Positions 56,590 through 64,000 of a stretch of 64,000 nt of DNA are shown in pieces (position 1 is the stretch's first letter; each line of letters opens with the position of its first letter). The translations under genes and the position numbers were made by a program. Under the pieces are notes generated by a model, which made no database searches, was not told the origin of the DNA, and saw only the letters and a program-made list of their open reading frames with translations. Source of the stretch: Danxiaibacter flavus (GTDB taxonomy: Bacteria; Bacteroidota; Bacteroidia; Chitinophagales; Chitinophagaceae). The DNA lies in contig NZ_JAULBC010000002.1 of NCBI RefSeq assembly GCF_041060425.1, positions 682,001 to 746,000 on the forward strand, written 5' to 3'.

Positions 56590-56699
56590 GCCCAAAAATT
56601 AAAGATAAATACCAGCCCTCGTTAAAAACTTCAACAATTTGACCCGATAAACCAACTGTGCACGATTTACGATAAAGTGCCTTTCAGCATCTGTTGTCC

Positions 56700-57146
56700 C
56701 TAGTCAAGTTTTACGTCAAATGCTTTTTTAGTGGGCGGCAAACACTGGTGATCGTCACATACCATATATTCAACTGTGCCGCTGATATTTGTTTTTACAG
56801 CACTTTTCAGTTTTAATGTTTGTACAAATTCTACTTTGTTGGAGTAGTACAGCACATTTGTTTTAAAGTTCTCATCGTAAGTCTTTTCCAGCTTTCCATT
56901 TTCTTTTGCTTTTCCGTTTAAGGTAACCAACGGATTCGCTTTAAAATTAATGCTTGTAGGTACTGGCCCTTTGCCAGTGTTTTGAGAATATATATGCCAG
57001 GGCGACGGAATAGTTGCCGTTATCACCAGGTCATATTCGTTGGCTGTCTTTTTCTTAGCGGCGTAGCTCCACTGAACCGGGTCTTTAATTTGCGCCATTG
57101 CAGTAAGGCCGATGCAGCTTAAAATAAGAGAAAACAAATATTTCAT
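56700..57146 (-). CDS. Stand-alone nDsbD-like periplasmic protein
   Basis: The 148-residue protein has a signal peptide (MKYLFSLILSCIGLTAMAQ) followed by an immunoglobulin-like beta domain of the DsbD N-terminal kind: PVQWSYAAKKKTANEYDLVI, WHIYSQNTGKGPVPTSINF and the redox pair in MVCDDHQCLPPTKK (C-x4-C followed by LPP, as in nDsbD). It lies 110 bases upstream of dsbD on the same strand and 33 bases downstream of purQ, so it may be co-transcribed with both. It likely takes electrons from the neighbouring DsbD. Confidence 0.88.
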   Translation of the reverse strand: MKYLFSLILSCIGLTAMAQIKDPVQWSYAAKKKTANEYDLVITATIPSPWHIYSQNTGKGPVPTSINFKANPLVTLNGKAKENGKLEKTYDENFKTNVLYYSNKVEFVQTLKLKSAVKTNISGTVEYMVCDDHQCLPPTKKAFDVKLD

Positions 57147-57179
57147 AACGCTTGTAAAATTTTTTGACGCGACAGGATA

Positions 57180-57839
57180 TCAATTCAAGCCAAGTATTCT
57201 GAAAATTTCCCTGCCGTCTAAATTGCTTAGTTCTTCAGAAGTAGCTCTTTCAGGATGCGGCATCATGCCAAAAACATTTCCTGCTTTGTTTTTTATACCG
57301 GCAATGCTTCTTATTGCACCGTTTGGATTGTAGATTTCATCAACAGTGCCATCCTCGTGCGTGTAACGGAAAATAACCTGTCCGTTGGCTTCCAGTTCAT
57401 CCAGTGTTTTTTCATCTGCATAATAGCGTCCTTCACCATGTGCAACAGGAATTTTATATGCTTTCCCATTACCATTGCTAATGTGAACATTTTTACAGAT
57501 AAATTGCTGGTTGGCATTTTGAAGTAAAACACCAGGCAATAAACCGCTTTCACATAAAATCTGGAACCCGTTGCAAACCCCCAATACTTTTCCTCCCCTG
57601 TTGGCAAAATCTATAACGCTCTGCATCATTGGGCTAAAACGGGCAATTGCGCCGCAACGCAGATAGTCACCATAAGAAAAACCACCTGGAAGGATAATGC
57701 AATCATCGGTAGAAAACATGCTAAGGTCTTTATCCTTATGCCAAAGCATAATCACTTCTTTATTAAGGTCATTCTGTAAGGCGTCGCGCATGTCTCTGTC
57801 GCAATTAGAACCGGGAAAAACAACAACTCCAAATTTCAT
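57180..57839 (-). CDS. purQ: Phosphoribosylformylglycinamidine synthase, glutaminase subunit
   Basis: The 219-residue product begins MKFGVVVFPGSNCDRDMRDA and has the class I amidotransferase nucleophile in VLGVCNGFQILCE and the His/Glu pair in MMPHPERA. It supplies ammonia to PurL for purine synthesis. No purL or purS is adjacent, so the pathway genes are scattered. A candidate -7 element (TATTTTTG at 57860-57867, minus strand) lies about 20 bases upstream. It may share a transcript with the nDsbD-like gene 33 bases downstream. Confidence 0.95.
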   Translation of the reverse strand: MKFGVVVFPGSNCDRDMRDALQNDLNKEVIMLWHKDKDLSMFSTDDCIILPGGFSYGDYLRCGAIARFSPMMQSVIDFANRGGKVLGVCNGFQILCESGLLPGVLLQNANQQFICKNVHISNGNGKAYKIPVAHGEGRYYADEKTLDELEANGQVIFRYTHEDGTVDEIYNPNGAIRSIAGIKNKAGNVFGMMPHPERATSEELSNLDGREIFRILGLN

Positions 57840-58410
57840 TGTGCTAGTTTATTAGGTCACAAAAATAACCCGTAAGAGGTTAATATGTTTCTAATTTTTA
57901 AAAAGATGTGCAGATCGGAGGCTATATCAGGTTGAAAAACAGTTTTTACGACAGATACTCACCATCTGTCAAAACTTCTTATTAATTATTTTTTGAATAA
58001 ATAAGGCATTTTCGGCGATGCCCTGGTGATGTTGTGTGATCATGGATTTAAAGCAACACTGGTGGGTGCGTCATTGGTCACTTCGTTCATTTATGAGTGT
58101 GACACTCACTTAAATATGAAAAAACATCTGAAGATCTTAATGCGTGAAGGTTCAGTTCCAATGCGACTTTGTGTGCCACACTTTTTTCGGTTTTAAACAA
58201 AAAGAGGGGTTGTTTGTATTAATGGCAGTTGTTTTGCCAGTATTAATTTGAAGCTGCGATGATCAGTTTTTTATTGACGCCATACCTTACCTTTTCATTT
58301 GCTGGCGACCTGGATCACATTGTTATTTAGAAGATTGTAGCCGGAAAAATAAACTTGTCATTCGCAGCGCTCAGATCAGTTGTTTTATTTCATCATCAAA
58401 AAAACAAAAT
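57840..58410. other. Non-coding gap with two palindromes
   Basis: A 571-base gap between divergent purQ and the BON gene. It holds GACAGAT-ACTCACC-ATCTGTC (57950-57970), a small hairpin, and TGAGTGTGACACTCA (58094-58108), a 15-base palindrome centred on G that could be an operator. A 26-codon frame at 58116 has no support. No other element is seen. Confidence 0.5.
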
Positions 58411-58920
58411 ATGAAAAAACAGATCTTAAACAGGCTTTTGTTGCTGTTTACAATACTTATACCGGTGATGTTTACATCGTGCGGCCCGAAGGATGCGGAC
58501 ATTAAAGCGAATGTTGAAAAAGCAATACAGGCTGATCCAATGGCCAGCATGGGAACACTGACCGTTGATGTAATGAATGGGGTAGCAACAATAGGTGGCG
58601 AGTGTAAAGACGGAGAATGCAAGGCAAAGAGAGAAGAGATAGCAAAAGGTGTTAAGGGCGTTAAATCTGTAGTAAACAACAGTACTGTTATGGCGCCACC
58701 ACCACCGCCGGTTCAGGCTCCCGTAACAATTTCTGCAGATGAGCCGCTATCTAAAAATGTAACTGATGCCATAAAAGATCATCCGGGAGTTGAGGCCAGC
58801 GTAAAGGATGGAGTAGTTACATTAACAGGCGAGATAAAAAGGGCCGACCTGCCGAAGCTCATGCAGAAATTAAGTGCACTTAAACCCAAAAAAATCGAAA
58901 ATAAGCTAACCATTAAATAA
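58411..58920 (+). CDS. Lipoprotein with two BON domains
   Basis: The 169-residue product has a lipoprotein signal (MKKQILNRLLLLFTILIPVMFTSC, Cys24). Two BON domains follow: KANVEKAIQADPMASMGTLT with VATIGGECKDGECKAKREEI, and KNVTDAIKDHPGVEASVKDG with GVVTLTGEIKRADLPKLM, divided by a Pro-rich linker (APPPPPVQAP). BON domains bind phospholipid or other envelope surfaces. It is the first gene of a pair; the second is 6 bases downstream. The exact role is not known; osmotic or envelope stress is likely. Confidence 0.88.
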   Translation: MKKQILNRLLLLFTILIPVMFTSCGPKDADIKANVEKAIQADPMASMGTLTVDVMNGVATIGGECKDGECKAKREEIAKGVKGVKSVVNNSTVMAPPPPPVQAPVTISADEPLSKNVTDAIKDHPGVEASVKDGVVTLTGEIKRADLPKLMQKLSALKPKKIENKLTIK

Positions 58921-58926
58921 ACTCAT

Positions 58927-59346
58927 ATGGCACTTCAGGACAAATACAAAGAATTGCTTGATGCGGCTTCTTCTTCCGGTGTAGCCAATTTGCAGGCGCG
59001 GGAGCAGGATGGCGTTTTATATGTTGACGGAGATGCGCCCAGCGGAGCCGTAAAGGATCAGCTTTGGGACATTTATGGAAAGATCGATCCTGATTTCAGG
59101 GCGGGTGACCTGATATTAAATGTAAATGTAACCGGCGCAATTGATGGCGGCAAACTGAAGGTTGTAACAGAAAGCACTAACCTGAATATTAGAAAAGGTC
59201 CGGGTACCGATCAGCCAATTGCAGGAAAAGCTGCCCATGATGAAATTGTTACGTTGGTAAGCAAAGCCAACGATCAATGGTGGTTAATCCGCACCGATGG
59301 CGGCGCAGAAGGCTATGCTTATGCGCAATATCTTCAGCCAGTTTAG
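58927..59346 (+). CDS. BON-like plus bacterial SH3 domain protein
   Basis: The 139-residue product has no signal peptide. Its N-terminal half (residues 1-70, VANLQAREQDGVLYVDGDAP) is BON-like, of the type found next to LysM domains, and its C-terminal half is a bacterial SH3 domain (STNLNIRKGPGTDQPIAGKA, WWLIRTDGGAEGYAYAQYL). Starting 6 bases after the BON lipoprotein gene, it is nearly certainly co-translated with it. SH3b domains usually bind cell wall, yet without a signal the location is unclear. The pairing of two BON-type proteins suggests a joint envelope function. Confidence 0.82.
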   Translation: MALQDKYKELLDAASSSGVANLQAREQDGVLYVDGDAPSGAVKDQLWDIYGKIDPDFRAGDLILNVNVTGAIDGGKLKVVTESTNLNIRKGPGTDQPIAGKAAHDEIVTLVSKANDQWWLIRTDGGAEGYAYAQYLQPV

Positions 59347-59392
59347 TTTGAGAAGATACACGAAGTTGAAATATAGTGTTCATTTTACAGAA

Positions 59393-59427
59393 AACCACGG
59401 ATGAAAATTCTAAGGTCATCCGTGGTT
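59393..59427. repeat. 12-base perfect inverted repeat
   Basis: AACCACGGATGA (59393-59404) and TCATCCGTGGTT (59416-59427) form a strong stem, 46 bases past the BON/SH3 stop codon. It may be the transcript end; the CCACGG word recalls the repeat family at 48408. No T-run follows. Confidence 0.7.
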
Positions 59428-59557
59428 ACGCTATCAAAGCCCCATGCTTCCCGTCATTTCCCCCAATAGCTTACTTTCGCGCAAATTTTTGATCTGAAAA
59501 TCTTCGTCTGAAATAATTCCGTACATATTCCAGATCATATTCTTACAGTAGTTGAAC

Positions 59558-61804
59558 ATGAGAAAGAGAGCGTTACTAATTGGCGTCTTAATCACTTGCT
59601 TTTATTTTTTGCGGGCACAAAAGCTTGTTAGCGGTTCCGTGAATGATTTTGAAACCAATGAGCCCCTGGAGGATGTTACAGTTATGCTCAAAAGTGGCGG
59701 CACACATAGCCATTCAGCACACGATGGTAATTTTTCCATCAAGGTTTCAAAGTTTCCTGACACTCTTATAATTAGTCATATTGGTTACGAACTGTTTAAA
59801 ATACAGCTAAACGGCGAAAACAACAACCTGCATATCCTATTAAAAGAAATTGAAGTACAATTAGGACAGGTAACGGTAAATGGATCTCGTTCTGTCAGCG
59901 GACAAGTAATGAATGTTGATCTAAAAATGACACCAGTAAATTCTGCCCAGGACCTTCTTCGGAAAGTACCAGGTCTTTTTATAGCCCAGCACGCCGGCGG
60001 TGGTAAGGCGGAGCAGATTTTTCTCCGCGGATTTGATTGCGACCATGGCACAGATGTGCGTGTTACAGCAGATGGAATGCCTGTAAATATGGTATCTCAT
60101 GCACATGGCCAGGGCTACGCTGATCTTCACTTTCTTATTCCTGAGACAATTAAAGACATAGATTTCGGAAAAGGCGGCTATTATGCGGATAAAGGGGATT
60201 TTTCAACAGCTGGTTATGTAAATATGTCAACGTATGACCGCCTGGATAACAACATGGTTAAAGTTGAAGCAGGGTCATTTAACACGCTTCGTACGGTGGG
60301 CATGTTTAATCTCATTGATAATAATAATCAACAACAAGCTGCTAAAACAAATGCATATATCGCTGGCGAATATAATTTCACCAATGGCCCTTTTGACGTA
60401 AAGCAAAACTTCAACAGATTAAATCTTTTCGGCAAATTCAATCACCAGATTAATGACCGGAGTTATGTAAGTTTTCAGGCATCTACGTTTAACTCAAACT
60501 GGAACGCATCTGGTCAGATTCCCGACCGTGCGGTTGAACAGAGTATTATTACACGATGGGGGTCTATTGATTCAACAGAAGGAGGCAACACCAGCAGAAC
60601 AAACATCGCTCTGAAATATAAATACAGGATAAGTGACAGGGAAGACTGGCAAAGCTTTTTCTATTATTCAAAGTATACATTTAACCTCTACTCAAATTTT
60701 ACTTTTTTCCTGAACGATCCGGTTAATGGAGATGAAATCAATCAAAAAGAAAGCAGGAATATTTATGGATTTGATCATAAATATTCTAAACGATCCTTTT
60801 TTGACAAAAGCGATCTTACATGGGAATCAGGTGTTGGCTTAAGAATGGATGATATCAATGATCTTGAACTAAATCACGTTTACCAAAGAGATTCGTTACT
60901 TCACAGAAGATCCTGGGGCAACGGCACAGAGACTAATCTATATGCCTACACGCAGGCGCAATGGCGTTCAGGCAAATGGATGATCAATCCGGCTTTACGT
61001 ATTGACCATTTCATTTTTAATTACCATGACAAACTCAGCGGCTCACATATTACGCAGGGCGTTCAGGCCACAGCGCTAAGCCCGAAACTAAACTTCAGTT
61101 ACACACCCAACCAACAACTCCAATGGTATATAAAAACAGGAATGAGTTTCCACTCAAATGATATGCGCGTTGTAATAGAACAAAATGGTTACAAAACACT
61201 TCCGTACTCCATCGGCGGAGATTTTGGGGCCATTATCAAACCAGGCTCCAAATTGGTTATTCAGCCCGCATTGTGGTATTTATACCTGCAACAGGAATTT
61301 GTATATGTAGGCGATGAGGCTACAGTGGAACCCTCCGGAAAAACGCAACGGGTGGGGATTGATGTAAGCATGCGCTATCAGCCGGTAAGTTGGTTATATC
61401 TTGACGCAGATGTAAATTATGCCCATGCAAGATATATGGGTGTAGAAAAAAGTGAGTCGTATGTTCCACTGGCTCCTAAGTTTACAAGTACCGGAGGCGT
61501 TTCGGTAAAATTGCCTGCCAATTTATCAGCCAATCTTCGTTACCGGTATATGCAGGACAGACCGGCCAATGAAGACAATACGCTTACTGCCAAAGGGTAT
61601 TTTGTGAACGATCTTGCACTTGCTTATACACGAAAACATTGGGAAATGACGCTGCAGGTGCAAAACCTGTTTAATGTTGACTGGAAAGAAGCCCAGTTTG
61701 AAACCGTATCGAGATTAAAGAATGAATCAGTTCCTGTTGACGAAATCAACTTTACTCCGGGAACGCCGGTTTACTTTAAAGCAGGGATCAAAGTAAATTT
61801 TTAG
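59558..61804 (+). CDS. TonB-dependent outer membrane receptor
   Basis: The ATG at 59558 (a TTG two codons earlier is rejected) gives 748 residues: signal peptide, carboxypeptidase-like regulatory domain (about 23-95, GSVNDFETNEPLEDVTVMLK), plug domain with QDLLRKVPGLFIAQHAGGGK and IFLRGFDCDHGTDVRVTADG, and a 22-stranded barrel ending in KAGIKVNF. The plug has a His cluster (DCDHGTDV, VSHAHGQGYADLH), which suggests a metal or metal-chelate ligand; that is an inference. No SusD or siderophore gene is adjacent. It is monocistronic. Confidence 0.92.
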   Translation: MRKRALLIGVLITCFYFLRAQKLVSGSVNDFETNEPLEDVTVMLKSGGTHSHSAHDGNFSIKVSKFPDTLIISHIGYELFKIQLNGENNNLHILLKEIEVQLGQVTVNGSRSVSGQVMNVDLKMTPVNSAQDLLRKVPGLFIAQHAGGGKAEQIFLRGFDCDHGTDVRVTADGMPVNMVSHAHGQGYADLHFLIPETIKDIDFGKGGYYADKGDFSTAGYVNMSTYDRLDNNMVKVEAGSFNTLRTVGMFNLIDNNNQQQAAKTNAYIAGEYNFTNGPFDVKQNFNRLNLFGKFNHQINDRSYVSFQASTFNSNWNASGQIPDRAVEQSIITRWGSIDSTEGGNTSRTNIALKYKYRISDREDWQSFFYYSKYTFNLYSNFTFFLNDPVNGDEINQKESRNIYGFDHKYSKRSFFDKSDLTWESGVGLRMDDINDLELNHVYQRDSLLHRRSWGNGTETNLYAYTQAQWRSGKWMINPALRIDHFIFNYHDKLSGSHITQGVQATALSPKLNFSYTPNQQLQWYIKTGMSFHSNDMRVVIEQNGYKTLPYSIGGDFGAIIKPGSKLVIQPALWYLYLQQEFVYVGDEATVEPSGKTQRVGIDVSMRYQPVSWLYLDADVNYAHARYMGVEKSESYVPLAPKFTSTGGVSVKLPANLSANLRYRYMQDRPANEDNTLTAKGYFVNDLALAYTRKHWEMTLQVQNLFNVDWKEAQFETVSRLKNESVPVDEINFTPGTPVYFKAGIKVNF

Positions 61805-61831
61805 TCCAGGCGCGGTTTGCTACCAAAAACC

Positions 61832-61867
61832 AAAGCCCTGATGTTTTCAGATAAACATCAAGGCTTT
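61832..61867. terminator. Terminator between the receptor and FAH genes
   Basis: AAAGCCCTGATGTTT (61832-61846) and AAACATCAAGGCTTT (61853-61867) pair with one mismatch around a 6-base loop, between convergent genes. Confidence 0.8.
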
Positions 61868-61895
61868 AATTCCTACCTTTTCCAGGTTTATTTAC

Positions 61896-62507
61896 TTATC
61901 GTATGTCAAGTTCAAACATTTCAACATCTTCTATATAACCTTTCAGGTTGTCACCAACCACACATTCGCCAACACCCGCCGGAGTGCCGGTAAAAACCAT
62001 ATCACCAATGTTAATAGAGAAATACTGAGATATGTGGGAAATGATCTTATCAAATGAAAAGATCATTTCGGTGCTGCTCGCTCTCTGAACCTGTTCATCA
62101 TTTAGATTCAAAGAAAAATTGAATGGCTTTTTGATATTCTCAGGCGTCATATCGATCCATTTGCCAATTACAGCAGAATTATCCCAGGCTTTAGCCTTTT
62201 CCCAGGGCAATCCTTTTTTCTTTAATTCATTCTGAACGTCCCTCGCCGTAAAATCAAGCCCCACCGTAATGGCATTGTAATACTTGTTGGCATGATGCTG
62301 CTGAATATACTTTCCATTTTTTGATATACGCAATACCAATTCAGCCTCATAATGAAGCTCATTCGAAAATTCCGGGTAATAAAATGGAGTATTCGACTGA
62401 AGCAATGCACTCTTCGGTTTAATAAAAATCACCGGCTCTTCGGGCACCTCGTTTTTCAATTCCTTAGCATGATCAGCATAATTTCTTCCTACGCAAAAAA
62501 TCTTCAT
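61896..62507 (-). CDS. Fumarylacetoacetate hydrolase family protein
   Basis: The 203-residue protein begins MKIFCVGRNYADHAKELKNE and has the FAH-fold metal ligands (HYEAELVLRISK, DFTARDVQNELKKKG) with GDMVFTGTPAGVGE near the end, close in length and layout to FAHD1-type acylpyruvate hydrolases or oxaloacetate decarboxylases. It cleaves carbon-carbon bonds in beta-diketo acids; the precise substrate is not visible. It is monocistronic. Confidence 0.9.
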   Translation of the reverse strand: MKIFCVGRNYADHAKELKNEVPEEPVIFIKPKSALLQSNTPFYYPEFSNELHYEAELVLRISKNGKYIQQHHANKYYNAITVGLDFTARDVQNELKKKGLPWEKAKAWDNSAVIGKWIDMTPENIKKPFNFSLNLNDEQVQRASSTEMIFSFDKIISHISQYFSINIGDMVFTGTPAGVGECVVGDNLKGYIEDVEMFELDIR

Positions 62508-62701
62508 AGATATTGTGTTTAGTAATATTAACCAGGTAGCGCGAAAAATATTAATACTCGTCTCTCATATCAGTTCAGGTATCACTACTTGTGTTATATC
62601 ATTTGCTAATTTAGGAAAACATTTCATTCCAGTTTAAATCACAGCGTAAGATTTTTAATATTTCTTTACATAGTCCGGAACGATAATACATTCTTAAAAG
62701 C

Positions 62702-63277
62702 TTAAACAAATTCGTGCTTGTTATATTGGTTCATGGTCCTTTCTATGCCCGTGGTTGCAAAGCTTTCAATAACCTCAACACATTTCTCAATCTTGCGGTT
62801 AACGAGTGGCACATCTTCGGGAAACCATTTTCCCAATACAAAATCAATTTGCATTCCCTTTGGGTAGTTGTTGCCTATCCCAAAGCGCAGCTTGGGGTAT
62901 TTATCGGTTGCAACCGTTGCCTGTATATCACGCAGGCCGTTGTGGCCGCCATCGCTTCCCCCGGGCCTTATACGTATTTTAGATAAAGGCAAAGCCAATT
63001 CATCGACAATAGTGAGTGTATTTTCCAACGGCACTTTCTCTTTATCCATCCAGTACCGGAAAGCCTTTCCGCTTAGGTTCATATACGTAGTGGGCTTTAT
63101 GCAGATAAAGATCTTGCCTTTCCATCTTACCTCTGCAACTTCCGCCAGTCTGTCGGTCCGGAATGCACCACCATGTTTTGCCACAAAAGCCTCTACTACA
63201 TCAAAACCTATATTATGCCTGGTATGCGCATATTCTGCACCTATATTTCCCAACCCAACAATCAAAAACTTGCTCAT
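62702..63277 (-). CDS. pth: Peptidyl-tRNA hydrolase
   Basis: The ATG at 63277 (MSKFLIVGLGNIGAEYAHTR) is used; a longer frame would start 17 codons upstream, within the rplY terminator. The 191-residue product has the family motifs GLGNIGAEYAHTRHNIGF (catalytic His), TYMNLSGKA, DELALPLSKIRIRPGG and GGHNGLRDIQ. It rescues ribosomes by hydrolysing peptidyl-tRNA. It follows rplY, a common bacterial order, but with a clear terminator between. Confidence 0.95.
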   Translation of the reverse strand: MSKFLIVGLGNIGAEYAHTRHNIGFDVVEAFVAKHGGAFRTDRLAEVAEVRWKGKIFICIKPTTYMNLSGKAFRYWMDKEKVPLENTLTIVDELALPLSKIRIRPGGSDGGHNGLRDIQATVATDKYPKLRFGIGNNYPKGMQIDFVLGKWFPEDVPLVNRKIEKCVEVIESFATTGIERTMNQYNKHEFV

Positions 63278-63298
63278 ATAAAACAAAGGGTTAAAAAC

Positions 63299-63325
63299 AA
63301 AGCCCTGCACAAAGTACAGGGCTTT
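63299..63325 (-). terminator. Terminator between rplY and pth
   Basis: AAAGCCCTG (63299-63307) and CAGGGCTTT (63317-63325) form a 9-base stem with GTTTTTAA after it on the minus strand, 22 bases before the pth ATG. It may be an attenuator limiting read-through into pth. Confidence 0.8.
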
Positions 63326-63351
63326 CATAGCTAATTATCTTAAAGATCCGC

Positions 63352-63933
63352 TTATTTTTTCTTTTCAGCGGCTGCTTCTTCCTGTTTCAACTGACGAGTC
63401 ATCACGATTGAAGCGATAGGAATACGTGGAGAGTTTAAGATCTCCATGCCATCAGCTTTCACATCTTCAACGCGGATGTTGCCGTTCAATTCAAGCTCGG
63501 TAATATCTACTTCAATGCTTTCTTTCAGGTTTTTAGGTAAAGTTTTTACCTTCAGCGCTTTCATTTTGGTAATCAATTTACCACCAGCTTTAACACCAGC
63601 AGCGCTACCTGTAAATTTCAACGGTAAAGTAGCAATAACTGCCCTGTCTTCAACCAGCTCAAGCAGGTCTACGTGGATCAGTTCGTCACTTACTTTGTCA
63701 AATTGAAGATCTTTCAGAATACATCTGTAAGTTTTGCCATCTACCTGAACTTCCGCTATCTGAAAGTCTGGAGTATAAACCAATGGTTTAAAGGCTTTTT
63801 CGGAAGCGGAAAAATTAATTTCCTGGGCACCCCCGTAAATTACACCTGGCACTTGTTCCTGAGAGCGTATCTGGCGGGTGGCTTTTTTGCCAAATTCGGT
63901 CCTCAGTTGTCCTTCGATTGTAATTGATTTCAT
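63352..63933 (-). CDS. rplY: 50S ribosomal protein L25 (general stress protein Ctc)
   Basis: The 193-residue product begins MKSITIEGQLRTEFGKKATR and has RCILKDLQFDKVSDELIHVD and the C-terminal TL5/Ctc domain (DVKADGMEILNSPRIPIA), ending in an Ala/Glu/Lys tail (QEEAAAEKKK). It binds 5S rRNA. It is longer than E. coli L25, as usual for the Ctc form. pth follows after a terminator; the upstream gene is outside the window. Confidence 0.96.
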   Translation of the reverse strand: MKSITIEGQLRTEFGKKATRQIRSQEQVPGVIYGGAQEINFSASEKAFKPLVYTPDFQIAEVQVDGKTYRCILKDLQFDKVSDELIHVDLLELVEDRAVIATLPLKFTGSAAGVKAGGKLITKMKALKVKTLPKNLKESIEVDITELELNGNIRVEDVKADGMEILNSPRIPIASIVMTRQLKQEEAAAEKKK

Positions 63934-64000
63934 CGTTTTTATTTTAGAATTATTATGAACACTTGTTCTTGTTTGTCTAAAGTCCCTTGCTTCTTAACTG

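Noticed and set aside
58116..58196. 26-codon frame MKKHLKILMREG
   Set aside because: Too short and without supporting features.
62508..62701. Possible RNA gene between the FAH-family gene and pth
   Set aside because: No cloverleaf or other stable structure could be found by eye; the stretch is AT-rich.

Overview
The window looks like chromosomal DNA of a member of the Bacteroidota, most likely a Chitinophagaceae-type organism. The grounds are promoters of the Bacteroidota form (TTTG, about 19 bases, TAnnTTTG), a type IX secretion sorting domain on a secreted esterase, a SusC-type TonB receptor with an N-terminal carboxypeptidase-like domain, short lipoproteins with Bacteroidota lipoboxes, DUF4293 and DUF3467 proteins, and little Shine-Dalgarno signal. 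No tRNA, rRNA, CRISPR array, transposase or prophage gene was recognised. The name of the group is an inference from these traits, not from a database search.

Layout. 1-3.8 kb: surface polysaccharide genes (a partial acyltransferase, a membrane GT2 glycosyltransferase, a cytosolic glycosyltransferase). 3.9-14 kb: a GrpB-family gene, rpoB, an AsmA-like membrane protein and rplL-rplJ-rplA-rplK, all on the minus strand; this is the usual rpl-rpo cluster, but broken up, with rpoC and nusG absent from the expected places. 14-24 kb: a flavin oxidoreductase, two paralogous lipoproteins, a DHA2-type drug transporter, a type IX secreted esterase, two further lipoproteins. 23.8-28.5 kb: a DRHyd/TIR-like plus TPR protein, an APH-family kinase with a MarR regulator, a secreted hypothetical protein, peptide deformylase. 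28.8-35.3 kb: a TetR regulator and its likely target, a TolC-HlyD-RND efflux operon. 35.8-44 kb: ruvX, a UbiA-type prenyltransferase, a YtpQ-like protein, a TrmH-type methyltransferase, an M28 peptidase, mutS. 44-54.5 kb: DUF3467, a small lipoprotein, a sigma factor coupled to an unusual anti-sigma-like/protease fusion, ffh, DUF4293, a TPR protein, uvrA, an orphan ECF sigma factor. 54.6-64 kb: dsbD with a stand-alone nDsbD-like partner, purQ, BON and BON/SH3 proteins, a TonB receptor, a fumarylacetoacetate hydrolase-family enzyme, pth and rplY.

Regulation that can be read directly. The TetR gene has a full promoter with a 16-base near-palindrome between -33 and -7, and the same word recurs in front of the efflux operon. 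The MarR gene starts 4 bases after a perfect 14-base palindrome. rpoB and rplK each have their own TTTG/TTG-N19-TAnnTTTG promoter. Intrinsic terminators close most transcription units.

The most striking feature is not a gene. About 35 stretches of intergenic DNA consist of degenerate tandem repeats with a 7-base (sometimes 8-base) period, belonging to at least nine word families (GTACGAT, GTTATAC/ACGTTTT, AGCTATC, CAGGTTT, GCACATTT, GAAAATT/TCAAAAT, TCACTAT, CACGGAGACA, AATCCCATAA). The same words recur kilobases apart, often as inverted pairs, and often begin exactly at or inside a stop codon. They resemble in form the heptameric STRR sequences known from heterocystous cyanobacteria, but several families coexist here.
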